In this document: one piece after another, positions 24,997 through 32,628 of the stretch
Layout: each line of letters begins with the position of its first letter
Position numbering within the stretch: position 1 is the first letter of the stretch
NCBI GenBank assembly: GCA_017997825.1
Contig: JAGOEH010000012.1
Span: forward strand, 1-32,628
DNA: 32,628 nt
From: Candidatus Delongbacteria bacterium
GTDB lineage: Bacteria > JAGOEH01
Direction of reading: 5' to 3'
The notes under the pieces: model-generated
What the model saw: the letters and a program-made list of their open reading frames with translations, nothing else
Told to the model about the DNA's origin: nothing
The model's database searches: none
Made by a program: the position numbers and the translations under genes

Positions 24997-25425
24997 ATGA
25001 ATCGATCATGGCCAATAGCGCCGGTGTGGATGATTGTCATCCAGTTTACACTCCTTCAGTTTATGGGAGCCCGCGGGTATGTGTTATGTACCACCGATCA
25101 TGGAAGAACGGCACTGGAGCTGTGTACCACCACCTGTGAATGCCGTCAGATCACCCATCATACCTGCCCGATTTCCCATGCTTCCGCTCTGACCGCCTGT
25201 CATCAAGAGACAGCCTGTCAGGATATTCCCATTCTCGATAAAATCAAATCGTTAAATCCACTTCATGAATTCCCCAAATGCATTGACCTCCAATCGCTTG
25301 AAATCGATCCAGCATTTCCCCCTCTTCCGATTGAGTCCCGGTTGACCCCAAACGGTACCGATCCCCCGCTCCCATCAGTCAACAAGAATCTTGATCGTCT
25401 AAAATCGGTCATTCTGATTATTTAA
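24997..25425 (+). CDS. Exported Cys/His-rich small protein upstream of heavy-metal RND genes
   Basis: A 142-residue protein with an N-terminal hydrophobic helix (about 10-25, likely signal or anchor). It is followed by a dense metal-ligand region: Cys31, 43, 47, 49, 57, 68 and 74, with His35, 54, 55, 61 and 69. The pattern C-x3-HGRTALE ... CxxxCxC ... ACQDIPI resembles small proteins I know only as hypotheticals beside Cus/Czc-type efflux genes (C-x-x-x-G-H-V-A-L-E ... C-x-D-I-P). The remaining C-terminus is Pro-rich and of low complexity. A periplasmic metal-binding or metal-sensing role is likely but inferred. The gene starts about 200 nt before the TolC-like gene and has a GAGG site. A HYC_CC_PP-type family label is possible. 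Confidence 0.7.
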   Translation: MNRSWPIAPVWMIVIQFTLLQFMGARGYVLCTTDHGRTALELCTTTCECRQITHHTCPISHASALTACHQETACQDIPILDKIKSLNPLHEFPKCIDLQSLEIDPAFPPLPIESRLTPNGTDPPLPSVNKNLDRLKSVILII

Positions 25426-25627
25426 TCCCCATTACTCCATCGTTTCGTAATTAATCCGGGTAAAGATTCATCCCCCAGCACTCGGAATCGTCTGTTTTGG
25501 CTCCGATCGAGTTCTCTCTCCGCTTAACGGAATTATTTCATCGGATCGGTCGATTCGGAACTCCAATCAGACAACGGGATGACCGGATACCTCGATTTCT
25601 AATCATTCATACCCATAAGGAACCGTT

Positions 25628-26911
25628 ATGAAAGCTCATCATCTCATTTTTATCCATCTGTTATGGATCGGGTGGATTCAGGGACAGAGCGCCGACAGCC
25701 TGGCTCGCATGGCGATCCGGCATGATCCGGAACTGATCCGGGCCGCCCGTCAGGTTGAACTGGCCAAGCTTGAACAAAGAGCCGCCGGATCTTTCGCCCC
25801 GATCGAATTGAATTTCAGTTTGGGAGGCATTGAGGATTTCAGTCGGATTGACCGCAGCGATGAAAAAAGCCTCGGAATATCGAAATCATTCAGTTGGCCG
25901 GGAATCAGAACCGCAAAACACCAATCGGCCGGGCAGGCGCTCCGATTGGCCGAATTGGAACTGGAACAGACACTGAAATTTAAAACCCGTAGTATTCGGG
26001 ATCTGTTATTGCATCGCTCTTATCACACAACACTCTCGGTTCGATGCCGGAATCTGATCTCCACCCTCCAAAAATTGTCGGACATCACCCAAACTCGTTA
26101 CGGATTGAAGCAATCCCCATACAGTGATCTGGTGGCGATTCGGATGGAACTCACCCTGCTGGAACAGGATCTGGCGGATCATCAGCAGGCTAAGGCGGAG
26201 CTGGAAACCCGCCTCAAAATCATGACCGGATGTGATTCTCTGCCCGATCCGGATTCATCGATGCTGGAACCGGCTGATCTGCCCTATTCATCGGCGGAGA
26301 CTGCCCAAGCGGAGTTGATCCGACAATCATTTCGTTACCAAATGATCCAGATTCAGCAAGCCAGGCTTGAAACGAACCGAAAGCTGAGCCGGCTGGAACT
26401 GATTCCGGTTCTCAGCCTTGGGATATCGCATGACTGGAACGAAAACGATCCTCCATTCAATCTGAACGATTATGAAGGCCGTCCGGGAAAGAGTTGGGGT
26501 ATTGAAGGCAGTTTTACAATCCCCCTGTTTTTTCTTCCGGCATCCCAGATCCCGGGCAAAACCATCGAACTTGAGTCCAGGGTGGACCGGCAGATCAATA
26601 CTCTGATTACACAGGCACAGCCTCAAACCATATCCGATGCTTATCGGTGTTTGACAATCCGGATCGAACAGCTTAACCGCTTTCAACAGAGTATCCTGCA
26701 CGATGGAGAGATAGAGATGCAGAATTTGCTGGACCGGTATGCGGCCGGACATATTGCGCTTTCGGAGGTCATGCTCTACCTCCATAACCTGACCCGATAT
26801 CGAAATGAGTATGAAGAAGCCCGGCTGCAGTACGGACTGGCCTTGAATGAACTGCACGTATGTGCAGAAATCGATCCCTATACCGAAAAGGAAACCGACC
26901 ATGACAATTAA
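25628..26911 (+). CDS. TolC/CusC-like outer-membrane efflux protein
   Basis: A 427-residue protein of the outer-membrane efflux family. A signal peptide (about 1-19, ending WIQGQS) is followed by two related long helical halves: ARMAIRHDPELIRAARQVELAKLEQRAA opens the first, and AELIRQSFRYQMIQIQQARLETNRKL the second. Each also has a barrel hairpin (LNFSLGGIEDF; LSLGISHDW). No lipobox Cys is seen, unlike CusC. It forms the exit channel of the tripartite metal pump with the two downstream proteins. The ATG follows AGGA by about 8 nt. The gene overlaps the membrane-fusion protein gene by 11 nt (ATG at 26901 before the stop at 26909-26911), so translation is coupled. Confidence 0.9.
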   Translation: MKAHHLIFIHLLWIGWIQGQSADSLARMAIRHDPELIRAARQVELAKLEQRAAGSFAPIELNFSLGGIEDFSRIDRSDEKSLGISKSFSWPGIRTAKHQSAGQALRLAELELEQTLKFKTRSIRDLLLHRSYHTTLSVRCRNLISTLQKLSDITQTRYGLKQSPYSDLVAIRMELTLLEQDLADHQQAKAELETRLKIMTGCDSLPDPDSSMLEPADLPYSSAETAQAELIRQSFRYQMIQIQQARLETNRKLSRLELIPVLSLGISHDWNENDPPFNLNDYEGRPGKSWGIEGSFTIPLFFLPASQIPGKTIELESRVDRQINTLITQAQPQTISDAYRCLTIRIEQLNRFQQSILHDGEIEMQNLLDRYAAGHIALSEVMLYLHNLTRYRNEYEEARLQYGLALNELHVCAEIDPYTEKETDHDN

Positions 26912-27977
26912 ATACATTCTGGCCCCGGCCATCGCCCTGATGGGACTGATCCTCGGATGCAACCAATCGGAAAGCGAATCCTCCCATCATCATGAAGAAG
27001 AACAGGCCGTGATTGACCATATCATCATTTCATCCCAGGCCCTGCGGGAAAACCATATCAAAAGCCGACGGATGGAATTGGAGTATTTATCGGCGGAAAT
27101 CAAAGCCACCGGCACCGTAGAGGCGGATCCGGCGCGGGTATTCTCCATTGCCCCCCGGGTGTCGGGCTGGATCAAAACCATTTATGGCCGGCCAGGGCAA
27201 AAAGTCCAGCGCGGCGATCTCCTGGCAGAAATCCATAGTCCGGAATTCATTGCCGCCCAGCAGGAATATCTGAATCTCGTTTCCGGATCACTCCAAGCCC
27301 AGGCCGATCAGCGTCTCCGATGGCTAGGCCTCACATCCCACGACATCAGCCTGATTCGCTCCAATCAAACCGTGATGGAATACTATCCCCTCCGGGCTTC
27401 CGCTGCCGGATCGGTAACCGCTTCGGAACTATCCGTCGGAGATTTTGTGGATGCCAATCAATCCCTGGGAACGATCACCGACATCTCAGCCGTCTGGGTA
27501 ACGGCCCGTTTCCAGGAGCAAGCCCTGATGAATATTCATTTACCGGCTCAGGCCATCATGCAAACCTCAGCCTGGCCCGGATCGAGTTTTACCGGCCGGC
27601 TCAACTTAATCGAGGAGGTTATCGATCCTGAAACCCGGACCATCGGGGGCCGGATTGAAATCCCAAATCCTGATCGGAAGCTGAAACTGGGGATGTTTAT
27701 GACGATTCATCTACAAAGCGATAATCCGGCCGCACCACCGGCCCTGTATGTCCCGGAAGAAGCGGTCCAGCGGCTGGATGGCGTTCCGTTTGTCTTTGTT
27801 TGTGAAAATGATACCACATTCATCAAACGGGATATCGATCCGGGAAAGACCCTGCACGGACGAATCGAGATTAAGGCGGGACTGAAAGCCGGCGACGTCA
27901 TCATCATCGAGGGCAGTTTTCTGCTCAAATCCGAAATGATGAAAAATTCGCTGGAAGGACATGATCATGCTGAATAA
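26901..27977 (+). CDS. CusB/CzcB-like membrane-fusion lipoprotein
   Basis: A 358-residue adaptor protein of a heavy-metal RND pump. The N-terminus is a lipoprotein signal with the lipobox LILGC (Cys20), followed by a His/Glu-rich stretch (SSHHHEEEQ, 27-35) that could bind metal. The barrel-sandwich hybrid (lipoyl-like) domain shows in SGWIKTIYGRPGQKVQRGDLL and the second half in LRASAAGSVTASELSVGDFV. A beta-barrel domain follows (VWVTARFQEQALMNI; DPETRTIGGRIEI), then a membrane-proximal domain (LYVPEEAVQRLDGVPFVFV). The ATG at 26901 is chosen over longer in-frame starts because it gives the correct lipoprotein signal and the short overlap with the previous gene. It overlaps the pump gene downstream by 17 nt. 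Confidence 0.9.
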   Translation: MTIKYILAPAIALMGLILGCNQSESESSHHHEEEQAVIDHIIISSQALRENHIKSRRMELEYLSAEIKATGTVEADPARVFSIAPRVSGWIKTIYGRPGQKVQRGDLLAEIHSPEFIAAQQEYLNLVSGSLQAQADQRLRWLGLTSHDISLIRSNQTVMEYYPLRASAAGSVTASELSVGDFVDANQSLGTITDISAVWVTARFQEQALMNIHLPAQAIMQTSAWPGSSFTGRLNLIEEVIDPETRTIGGRIEIPNPDRKLKLGMFMTIHLQSDNPAAPPALYVPEEAVQRLDGVPFVFVCENDTTFIKRDIDPGKTLHGRIEIKAGLKAGDVIIIEGSFLLKSEMMKNSLEGHDHAE

Positions 27978-30900
27978 AATCATCGAGTTCTGCCTTCAGC
28001 ACCGAAAGACCATACTGTTCATGGCCTTGCTCGGCGTCGGCATGGGAATCTGGAGTATCCGCCGCCTACCCATCGAAGCCCTGCCCGATGTTACCAATGT
28101 CCAGATCGAAATCGTCAGCACCTCCAATGGATTTTCTCCATTGGAAATCGAGCAGTTCGTCACCTATCCCATCGAAATGGAAATGAAAGGATTGCCGGGG
28201 CTGGAGCAGCTGCGTTCAGTCAACAAGTATGGGATTTCGGTTGTGACCCTGGTTTTTACCGATCGAACCGATATCTATTTTGCGCGGGAACAGACCGCTC
28301 AACGGCTGAATGAAATCCGGGAGAAGCTGCCGGAAGGGGTCGAGGTCGAGATGGGCCCTATCGCGACCGCATTGGGCGATATCTATCAGTATACCCTGGA
28401 GGGCCAAATGCCGGCCGATTCGGCCGAGGCCGTCCAGTACCTGACTGAACTCCGAAGCCTCCAGGACTGGGTCGTGGCCCCCATGCTCAAAGGAATACCC
28501 GGCATCAGCGAAATCAACTCGTTCGGCGGATATGTCAAGCAATACCAGATCATCCTGCGGCCCGAATCGTTGATCAAATATCGACTGACGGCATCCGAAA
28601 TCGGCGAATTGATCGACCGCAACAATCGGAACCGGGGCGGATATCTGGACATCAGTCCCGAACAGCAAGGCATCATCCGTTGCATCGGGTTGATCCGATC
28701 CATTGACGATATGCGCCGGATCGTGGTTAAAAACCAAAGCGGGATCCCGGTCTACCTGGAGGATATCGCGGATTTCCAAACCGGACAGGCCCTCCGGCAG
28801 GGAGCGGCTCTGAAAAATGGCGGAATTGAAGCCGTCGGCGGGATTATCATGATGCTGAAGGGTGAAAATGGACTTGAACTGGAAAAGGCTATCGCCCGGA
28901 AAGTGGAAGAGATCAACCGCAACCGGATTTTGCCGGAAGGGATCCGGATTGTCCCTTACTATCGTCAATCACCCCTGATCCAGAGCAGCATCCGAACCGT
29001 GCTCAAATCCCTGGCTGAAGGTTCGATCCTGGTCCTGCTGGTACTGATGTTTTTTCTCCGCAATCTGAGAGGATCCATCGTTATCCTGATTTCACTACCG
29101 CTCTCCATTCTGGGCGCCATGATCGGCCTGAAGCTGGCCGGCATCCACGCCAACCTGATGTCATTGGGCGGCCTGGCCATTTCGATCGGAATGATTGTGG
29201 ATGCCACCATCATCCAGGTGGAAAATGTCCAGCGACATTTATCCGAATCCAGGGATCAGCTTCCGTTTCGGGATTTGGTCAGAATGGCGGTCATGGAAGT
29301 CCGCCGTCCCAGCATCTTTGGGGAACTGATCATTGCGCTGGTCTTCATTCCCATCCTGGCCCTGCAGGGCTTGGAAGGTAAAATGTTCAGCCCGCTGGCG
29401 CTGACGGTATCCATAGCTCTCTTGTCCTCCCTGATCATATCGGTATTCGTCAGCCCGGTTTTGTGCAGCCTGGTTTTAAGGCATCGGATCGAGAAAGCCA
29501 ATCCGTGGATGGACCGGCTCCAGAACGGATATTCATCCATCCTGAGCTTAGCCCTTCGATACCGCAAAACCGTATTGGGAGGGGCATTGATCCTGTTGAT
29601 ATCGGCCATTTTCCTAATTCCCCGCCTGGGGCGCGAATTCTTGCCGATCATGGATGAGGGGGCCTTCGACATGGATATCCAGATACTGCCGGGCGTCTCA
29701 TTGGATAAAGCCATGGATATCAATCGCCAAATCCAGCGGAAACTGCAGACATTTCCCGAACTGGTATCGGTCGTTTCCAAAACCGGCCAAACCGGAATTG
29801 CCCTGGAAGCGCGTAGTGCGGACAAAACCGGTTATGTCGGTACGCTCAAGCCTCATTCGCAATGGCAGACAGCCAAGACCAGACGGGAATTGTTTGCGGC
29901 CATGCGGGACAGCATCTCCACTATCCCGGGATTCCTCTTCGGATTCAGCCAGCCTATCCAGTGCCGGATCGATGAATTGGTGGCCGGAACCCGCGCCCAG
30001 CTAATGATCAAGGTTTTCGGAACGGATCCCGACAGCCTGTCGCGCCTGGCCAACCAGATTGCTCGTGAATTGTCGAGCCTACAGGGGACAACCGACCTAA
30101 TGGTGGAAAAAAACCAGGGTCTTCCCTATCTGGTGGTGGATTTGAATCGGGAAGCCTTGGGACGCTATGGCCTGACGGCTCAGGAAGTCATGGAATTCAT
30201 TCAGGTGGCTTTTGATGGAGCCGTGATCACCCGGATTTATGAGCAAAACCGCTTTTTCGACTGTATTCTCCGATTTCCCGAATCGTATCGGCAGAGCATT
30301 CAGCAGGTCAGACAACTAAGTTTCCAGAGCCAGGACGGCCGCACCATTGACTTAGCGGCGCTGGCCGATATCAGGATGGAAGAGGGACCGGTCCAGATCA
30401 GCCGTGAAAACGGGATGCGCTTTGTCGGGATTGAACTGAACATCACCGGGCGCGATCTGGTCGGTTATGTGGAACAAGCCCGCGATACGATTCAGGGTAA
30501 AATGATTCTCCCTGAAGGGTACTTCCTGGAATGGGGCGGCCAGTTTGAAAACCAGGCGCGGGCCATGACCCGTCTGATGATCATCGCACCAATGGTCATC
30601 GGCCTGATTATCCTGCTTCTCATCATTACATTCCGGGCCGTCAAACCGGCTCTGCTGGTCCTCTTCAACCTTCCCTTCGCTCTGATCGGGGGCGTCTGGA
30701 GCCTGTATCTGGCCGGCCAATACCTGTCGGTACCTGCATCGATCGGCTTTATCGTGCTGTTCGGAGTAGCCGTATTGAACGGCATGGTACTGGTATCCCA
30801 TATCATGGAATTGAAATCCAAGGGATGCGAAATGAATGATGCCGTGACCCGGAGCTGCCGAGTCCGATTACGGCCGGTCCTGATGACAGCCATGACCACC

Positions 30901-31068
30901 ATATTCAACCTGATTCCGATGATCGCCGCGGTCGGTCCCGGCTCGGAAATACAGCGCCCTCTGGCGCTGGTAGTCGCCGGCGGCCTGATTTCCGCCACCC
31001 TGCTGACCCTGATTATCCTGCCGGTCCTGTTTACTCTCTTTTACAAAGATGTTCCTATCTGCCGTTAA
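27961..31068 (+). CDS. CusA/CzcA-family heavy-metal RND efflux pump
   Basis: A 1035-residue inner-membrane pump of the heavy-metal RND family, full length, with 12 expected helices and the LPIEALPDVTNVQIEI start. In membrane helix 4 the sequence is GGLAISIGMIVDATIIQVEN: the Asp414 and Glu421 pair is present, while the position that is Asp in divalent CzcA-type pumps (DFG) is Ser408, as in monovalent CusA-type pumps. By contrast the periplasmic pocket has RIDELVAGTRA (Glu672), which resembles CzcA and not the CusA RIDM methionine. The metal therefore cannot be named with confidence. The gene overlaps the adaptor gene by 17 nt and completes a CusCBA-like tripartite system. ATG at 27961 or 27967 is possible. 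Confidence 0.92.
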   Translation: MIMLNKIIEFCLQHRKTILFMALLGVGMGIWSIRRLPIEALPDVTNVQIEIVSTSNGFSPLEIEQFVTYPIEMEMKGLPGLEQLRSVNKYGISVVTLVFTDRTDIYFAREQTAQRLNEIREKLPEGVEVEMGPIATALGDIYQYTLEGQMPADSAEAVQYLTELRSLQDWVVAPMLKGIPGISEINSFGGYVKQYQIILRPESLIKYRLTASEIGELIDRNNRNRGGYLDISPEQQGIIRCIGLIRSIDDMRRIVVKNQSGIPVYLEDIADFQTGQALRQGAALKNGGIEAVGGIIMMLKGENGLELEKAIARKVEEINRNRILPEGIRIVPYYRQSPLIQSSIRTVLKSLAEGSILVLLVLMFFLRNLRGSIVILISLPLSILGAMIGLKLAGIHANLMSLGGLAISIGMIVDATIIQVENVQRHLSESRDQLPFRDLVRMAVMEVRRPSIFGELIIALVFIPILALQGLEGKMFSPLALTVSIALLSSLIISVFVSPVLCSLVLRHRIEKANPWMDRLQNGYSSILSLALRYRKTVLGGALILLISAIFLIPRLGREFLPIMDEGAFDMDIQILPGVSLDKAMDINRQIQRKLQTFPELVSVVSKTGQTGIALEARSADKTGYVGTLKPHSQWQTAKTRRELFAAMRDSISTIPGFLFGFSQPIQCRIDELVAGTRAQLMIKVFGTDPDSLSRLANQIARELSSLQGTTDLMVEKNQGLPYLVVDLNREALGRYGLTAQEVMEFIQVAFDGAVITRIYEQNRFFDCILRFPESYRQSIQQVRQLSFQSQDGRTIDLAALADIRMEEGPVQISRENGMRFVGIELNITGRDLVGYVEQARDTIQGKMILPEGYFLEWGGQFENQARAMTRLMIIAPMVIGLIILLLIITFRAVKPALLVLFNLPFALIGGVWSLYLAGQYLSVPASIGFIVLFGVAVLNGMVLVSHIMELKSKGCEMNDAVTRSCRVRLRPVLMTAMTTIFNLIPMIAAVGPGSEIQRPLALVVAGGLISATLLTLIILPVLFTLFYKDVPICR

Positions 31069-31074
31069 AATAGA

Positions 31075-31103
31075 TTGACTTTTCACCAACCCCGACTTAT
31101 TAT
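31075..31103 (+). promoter_or_regulatory. Sigma-70-like promoter for the DUF5050-like gene
   Basis: TTGACT (31075-31080), 17-base spacer, TATTAT (31098-31103), start near 31110, that is, at the left arm of the inverted repeat at 31109-31144. Confidence 0.65.
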
Positions 31104-31108
31104 TCCAA

Positions 31109-31144
31109 AACCCGGGTATCCCCCCTCCCACCGATACCCGGGTT
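31109..31144. repeat. Perfect 12-bp inverted repeat at the predicted transcription start
   Basis: AACCCGGGTATC (31109-31120) and GATACCCGGGTT (31133-31144) are exact reverse complements around a 12-base loop. There is no T run, so it is not a standard terminator for the pump gene. It could be a repressor operator or a 5'-end hairpin of the message. Confidence 0.7.
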
Positions 31145-31255
31145 GAGGATTGCGCCAGGATCGGGCTGCGGCAGGTCGCAGGCACAGGATGCAGGAAAAG
31201 CGGACGGACAACGGCACCGTTCCTCTTTTTCAACTAATTGGAAAGAGGGTATCGC

Positions 31256-32605
31256 ATGAAACCGATTTTTCAGGGCGTTATTTTTTTTCTGGTGCTGGCA
31301 TGCATGGAAGCCGCCATCGAGGATGCCCTTCTGCTGACGATCGGGAAACCGGATTCGGCCTTTGTTTCCTATAGCCGCAAAAAAACCGGCGGCCGCCACG
31401 CTTCCGGATATGCTCTATACTATCAGTTTCATACTCCTGACGGCTCATTATATTCCGGGCACGTCGACTCCGACCGGGAACACAGCCTGATCAAAATCCG
31501 TTATCTGGAACGATTTCCTCACATCAATTCCGCCTATTCATCGACCCTGCTTTTCATTTTCTCACTCTTCTGGTTCTGTCTGGGAATAACCGGTCTCTAT
31601 CTGCTGGTTCGAATCCGGAATAAAAAACCATCCGCCGGTCTCTATTCAAAGACGACACCGATTTTGACGTCGCTCATCTGTATCTATCTCTATCTGTTCC
31701 ATTTCGGTACGACCGATTGGTTCTCGATCCGGGCAAAACCCGCCATCATTCAGGGCGAGCCGGGCAACACCCCGGGCAACCTGCTCAATCAGGGCGAACT
31801 GGTAAGTGACCGGCACTGGATATACTATTCGGCCTCCGATCCAGCCAATCCGGGAATCTATAAAACCGACATGGCAGGTCAAACCACGGTTCGTCTTGCC
31901 GACGATGTAGCCTTCCATATGAATCTTAAAGATAACTGGATCTATTATATCAATTTCAATGATAACAGCTATATCTATGCCCTGTCAACCGATGGCGAAG
32001 ATAGACACCGCATTCTCAAAGAACCGGCTCATGAACTGGTACTCAAAGGCGACTGGCTCTTCCTGGTCTGCCGAAGTGATCACAACAAGCTTTACCGCTG
32101 TAATCTAAAGGGCAGCCGGCTGACCAAACTGAATGATGACCCCTGCGCCCGGATTACTCCACTCGGGGACTGGATCTACTATATATCCGGTACGGGAGAT
32201 TATCCGGCCGTCGGCCCGGTTTACCGGATCATGAATAACGGTACCGACCGTCAGCCATTCCTGCCGAATGTCAGAACCTCCACCCTACTATCCGACAGCA
32301 CCTCGCTCTATTATATCCCCGATACACCCGAACGCAATCTCTACCGGATCAGTCTGATATCACCGGATTCAGCGGTGTTGATATGCGATTCCAGCATGGC
32401 ATTCATCAACCTCCGGAATCAGGACCTGTATTTCTCCAGCTACCATTCCGGTTTTATTTACCGATTGAATTTGACCGATCGGCAAATCACCCCTATTCTG
32501 GAAAAAAACTGCTGGAATTTTTATCTGGCCGGGCACTGGCTCTATTACCGCCTGGACATGATGGAATCGGATGATTCAAAACTTCATCGGATTCCGCTGC
32601 CCTGA
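31256..32605 (+). CDS. Membrane-tethered DUF5050-like seven-bladed beta-propeller protein
   Basis: A 449-residue protein. It has three hydrophobic segments: an N-terminal signal or anchor (about 4-18), a helix near residue 96-118 (LLFIFSLFWFCLGITGLYLL) and another near 136-148 (LTSLICIYLYLF). From about 180 it contains seven repeats of the form DxWIYYxxxxx...IYRxxxDGxxxxxL, for example HWIYYSASDPANPGIYKTD, NWIYYINFNDNSYIYALSTDG, DWIYYISGTGDYP and HWLYYRLDMMESD. This is the pattern of DUF5050-type propellers, and seven blades would close one full propeller. It probably faces the periplasm; its ligand is unknown. The ATG at 31256 has GAGGG about 6 nt upstream; an in-frame TTG at 31238 is less likely. 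Confidence 0.78.
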   Translation: MKPIFQGVIFFLVLACMEAAIEDALLLTIGKPDSAFVSYSRKKTGGRHASGYALYYQFHTPDGSLYSGHVDSDREHSLIKIRYLERFPHINSAYSSTLLFIFSLFWFCLGITGLYLLVRIRNKKPSAGLYSKTTPILTSLICIYLYLFHFGTTDWFSIRAKPAIIQGEPGNTPGNLLNQGELVSDRHWIYYSASDPANPGIYKTDMAGQTTVRLADDVAFHMNLKDNWIYYINFNDNSYIYALSTDGEDRHRILKEPAHELVLKGDWLFLVCRSDHNKLYRCNLKGSRLTKLNDDPCARITPLGDWIYYISGTGDYPAVGPVYRIMNNGTDRQPFLPNVRTSTLLSDSTSLYYIPDTPERNLYRISLISPDSAVLICDSSMAFINLRNQDLYFSSYHSGFIYRLNLTDRQITPILEKNCWNFYLAGHWLYYRLDMMESDDSKLHRIPLP

Positions 32606-32628
32606 TTTTTTTTTAATTTATTGACACC
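32606..32628. other. Window end: T-rich tract and possible start of another promoter
   Basis: A run of T follows directly after the last stop codon but has no stem in front of it. TTGACA at 32621-32626 could be the -35 box of the next gene's promoter; the rest lies outside the window. Confidence 0.25.

Noticed and set aside
28216-28968. 250-codon minus-strand frame inside the RND pump gene
   Set aside because: The pump gene is complete and in frame; the antisense frame has no motif, ribosome site or promoter.
31109-31144. Inverted repeat as an intrinsic terminator of the efflux operon
   Set aside because: The stem is followed by GAGGATTG and not a T run, and it lies at the start of the next transcript.

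Overview
The window suggests a bacterium of the Fibrobacteres-Chlorobi-Bacteroidetes (FCB) side of the tree, but probably not a typical Bacteroidia. It encodes a secreted protein with a type IX secretion (T9SS) type A C-terminal sorting domain and several outer-membrane barrel proteins without lipobox cysteines. Unlike classical Bacteroidia, many genes have clear Shine-Dalgarno sites (GGAGG, AAGGAG). At least six upstream regions carry sigma-70-like TTGACA/TTGACT - 17 bp - TATAAT-like promoters. A Calditrichota, KSB1, Marinimicrobia, Cloacimonadota or Delongbacteria-type lineage would fit; this is inference, since no rRNA or marker gene is present.

Layout. (1) 1-4246, minus strand: a surface-sugar block. 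In transcription order it holds a DegT/WbpE-like aminotransferase, a Gfo/Idh/MocA (WbpB/WlbA-like) oxidoreductase and a WbpD/WlbB-like acetyltransferase, coupled by short gaps and an ATGA overlap. Then come an HddA-like GHMP sugar kinase and a truncated NAD-dependent sugar epimerase. (2) 4410-7286, minus: a large chimeric secreted protein with an HExxH peptidase, a TolB-like propeller and an outer-membrane barrel. (3) 7476-12894: a polysaccharide assembly/export block made of a Wzz-like chain-length regulator and a Wza-like SLBB exporter (minus) diverging from a Wzy/WaaL-like polymerase/ligase and a Wzx-like flippase (plus). The plus-strand half is visibly AT-rich. (4) 12895-16500: an AT-rich gene-poor stretch, a T9SS-exported beta-propeller protein, and a convergent outer-membrane barrel protein. 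(5) 16676-18349: an ornithine/alanine racemase-like PLP enzyme, preceded by a coupled 33-residue membrane micro-protein gene and a divergent promoter region. (6) 18350-20472: three tandem paralogues of a membrane-anchored protein built from 9-residue repeats, closed by a strong intrinsic terminator. (7) 20836-24849: a second HExxH/propeller/barrel protein followed closely by a PrsW-family intramembrane protease. (8) 24997-31068: a heavy-metal RND efflux operon (Cys/His-rich small protein, CusC-, CusB-, CusA-like). (9) 31256-32605: a membrane-tethered seven-bladed DUF5050-like propeller.

Overall the window is an envelope region: synthesis, flipping, polymerisation and export of a surface polysaccharide, outer-membrane and periplasmic proteins, and metal export. 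The most novel elements are the tandem nonapeptide-repeat triplet with its own promoter and terminator, and the two peptidase-propeller-barrel chimeras, one of them apparently in an operon with a PrsW protease. No tRNA, rRNA, CRISPR array or intact mobile element was seen.
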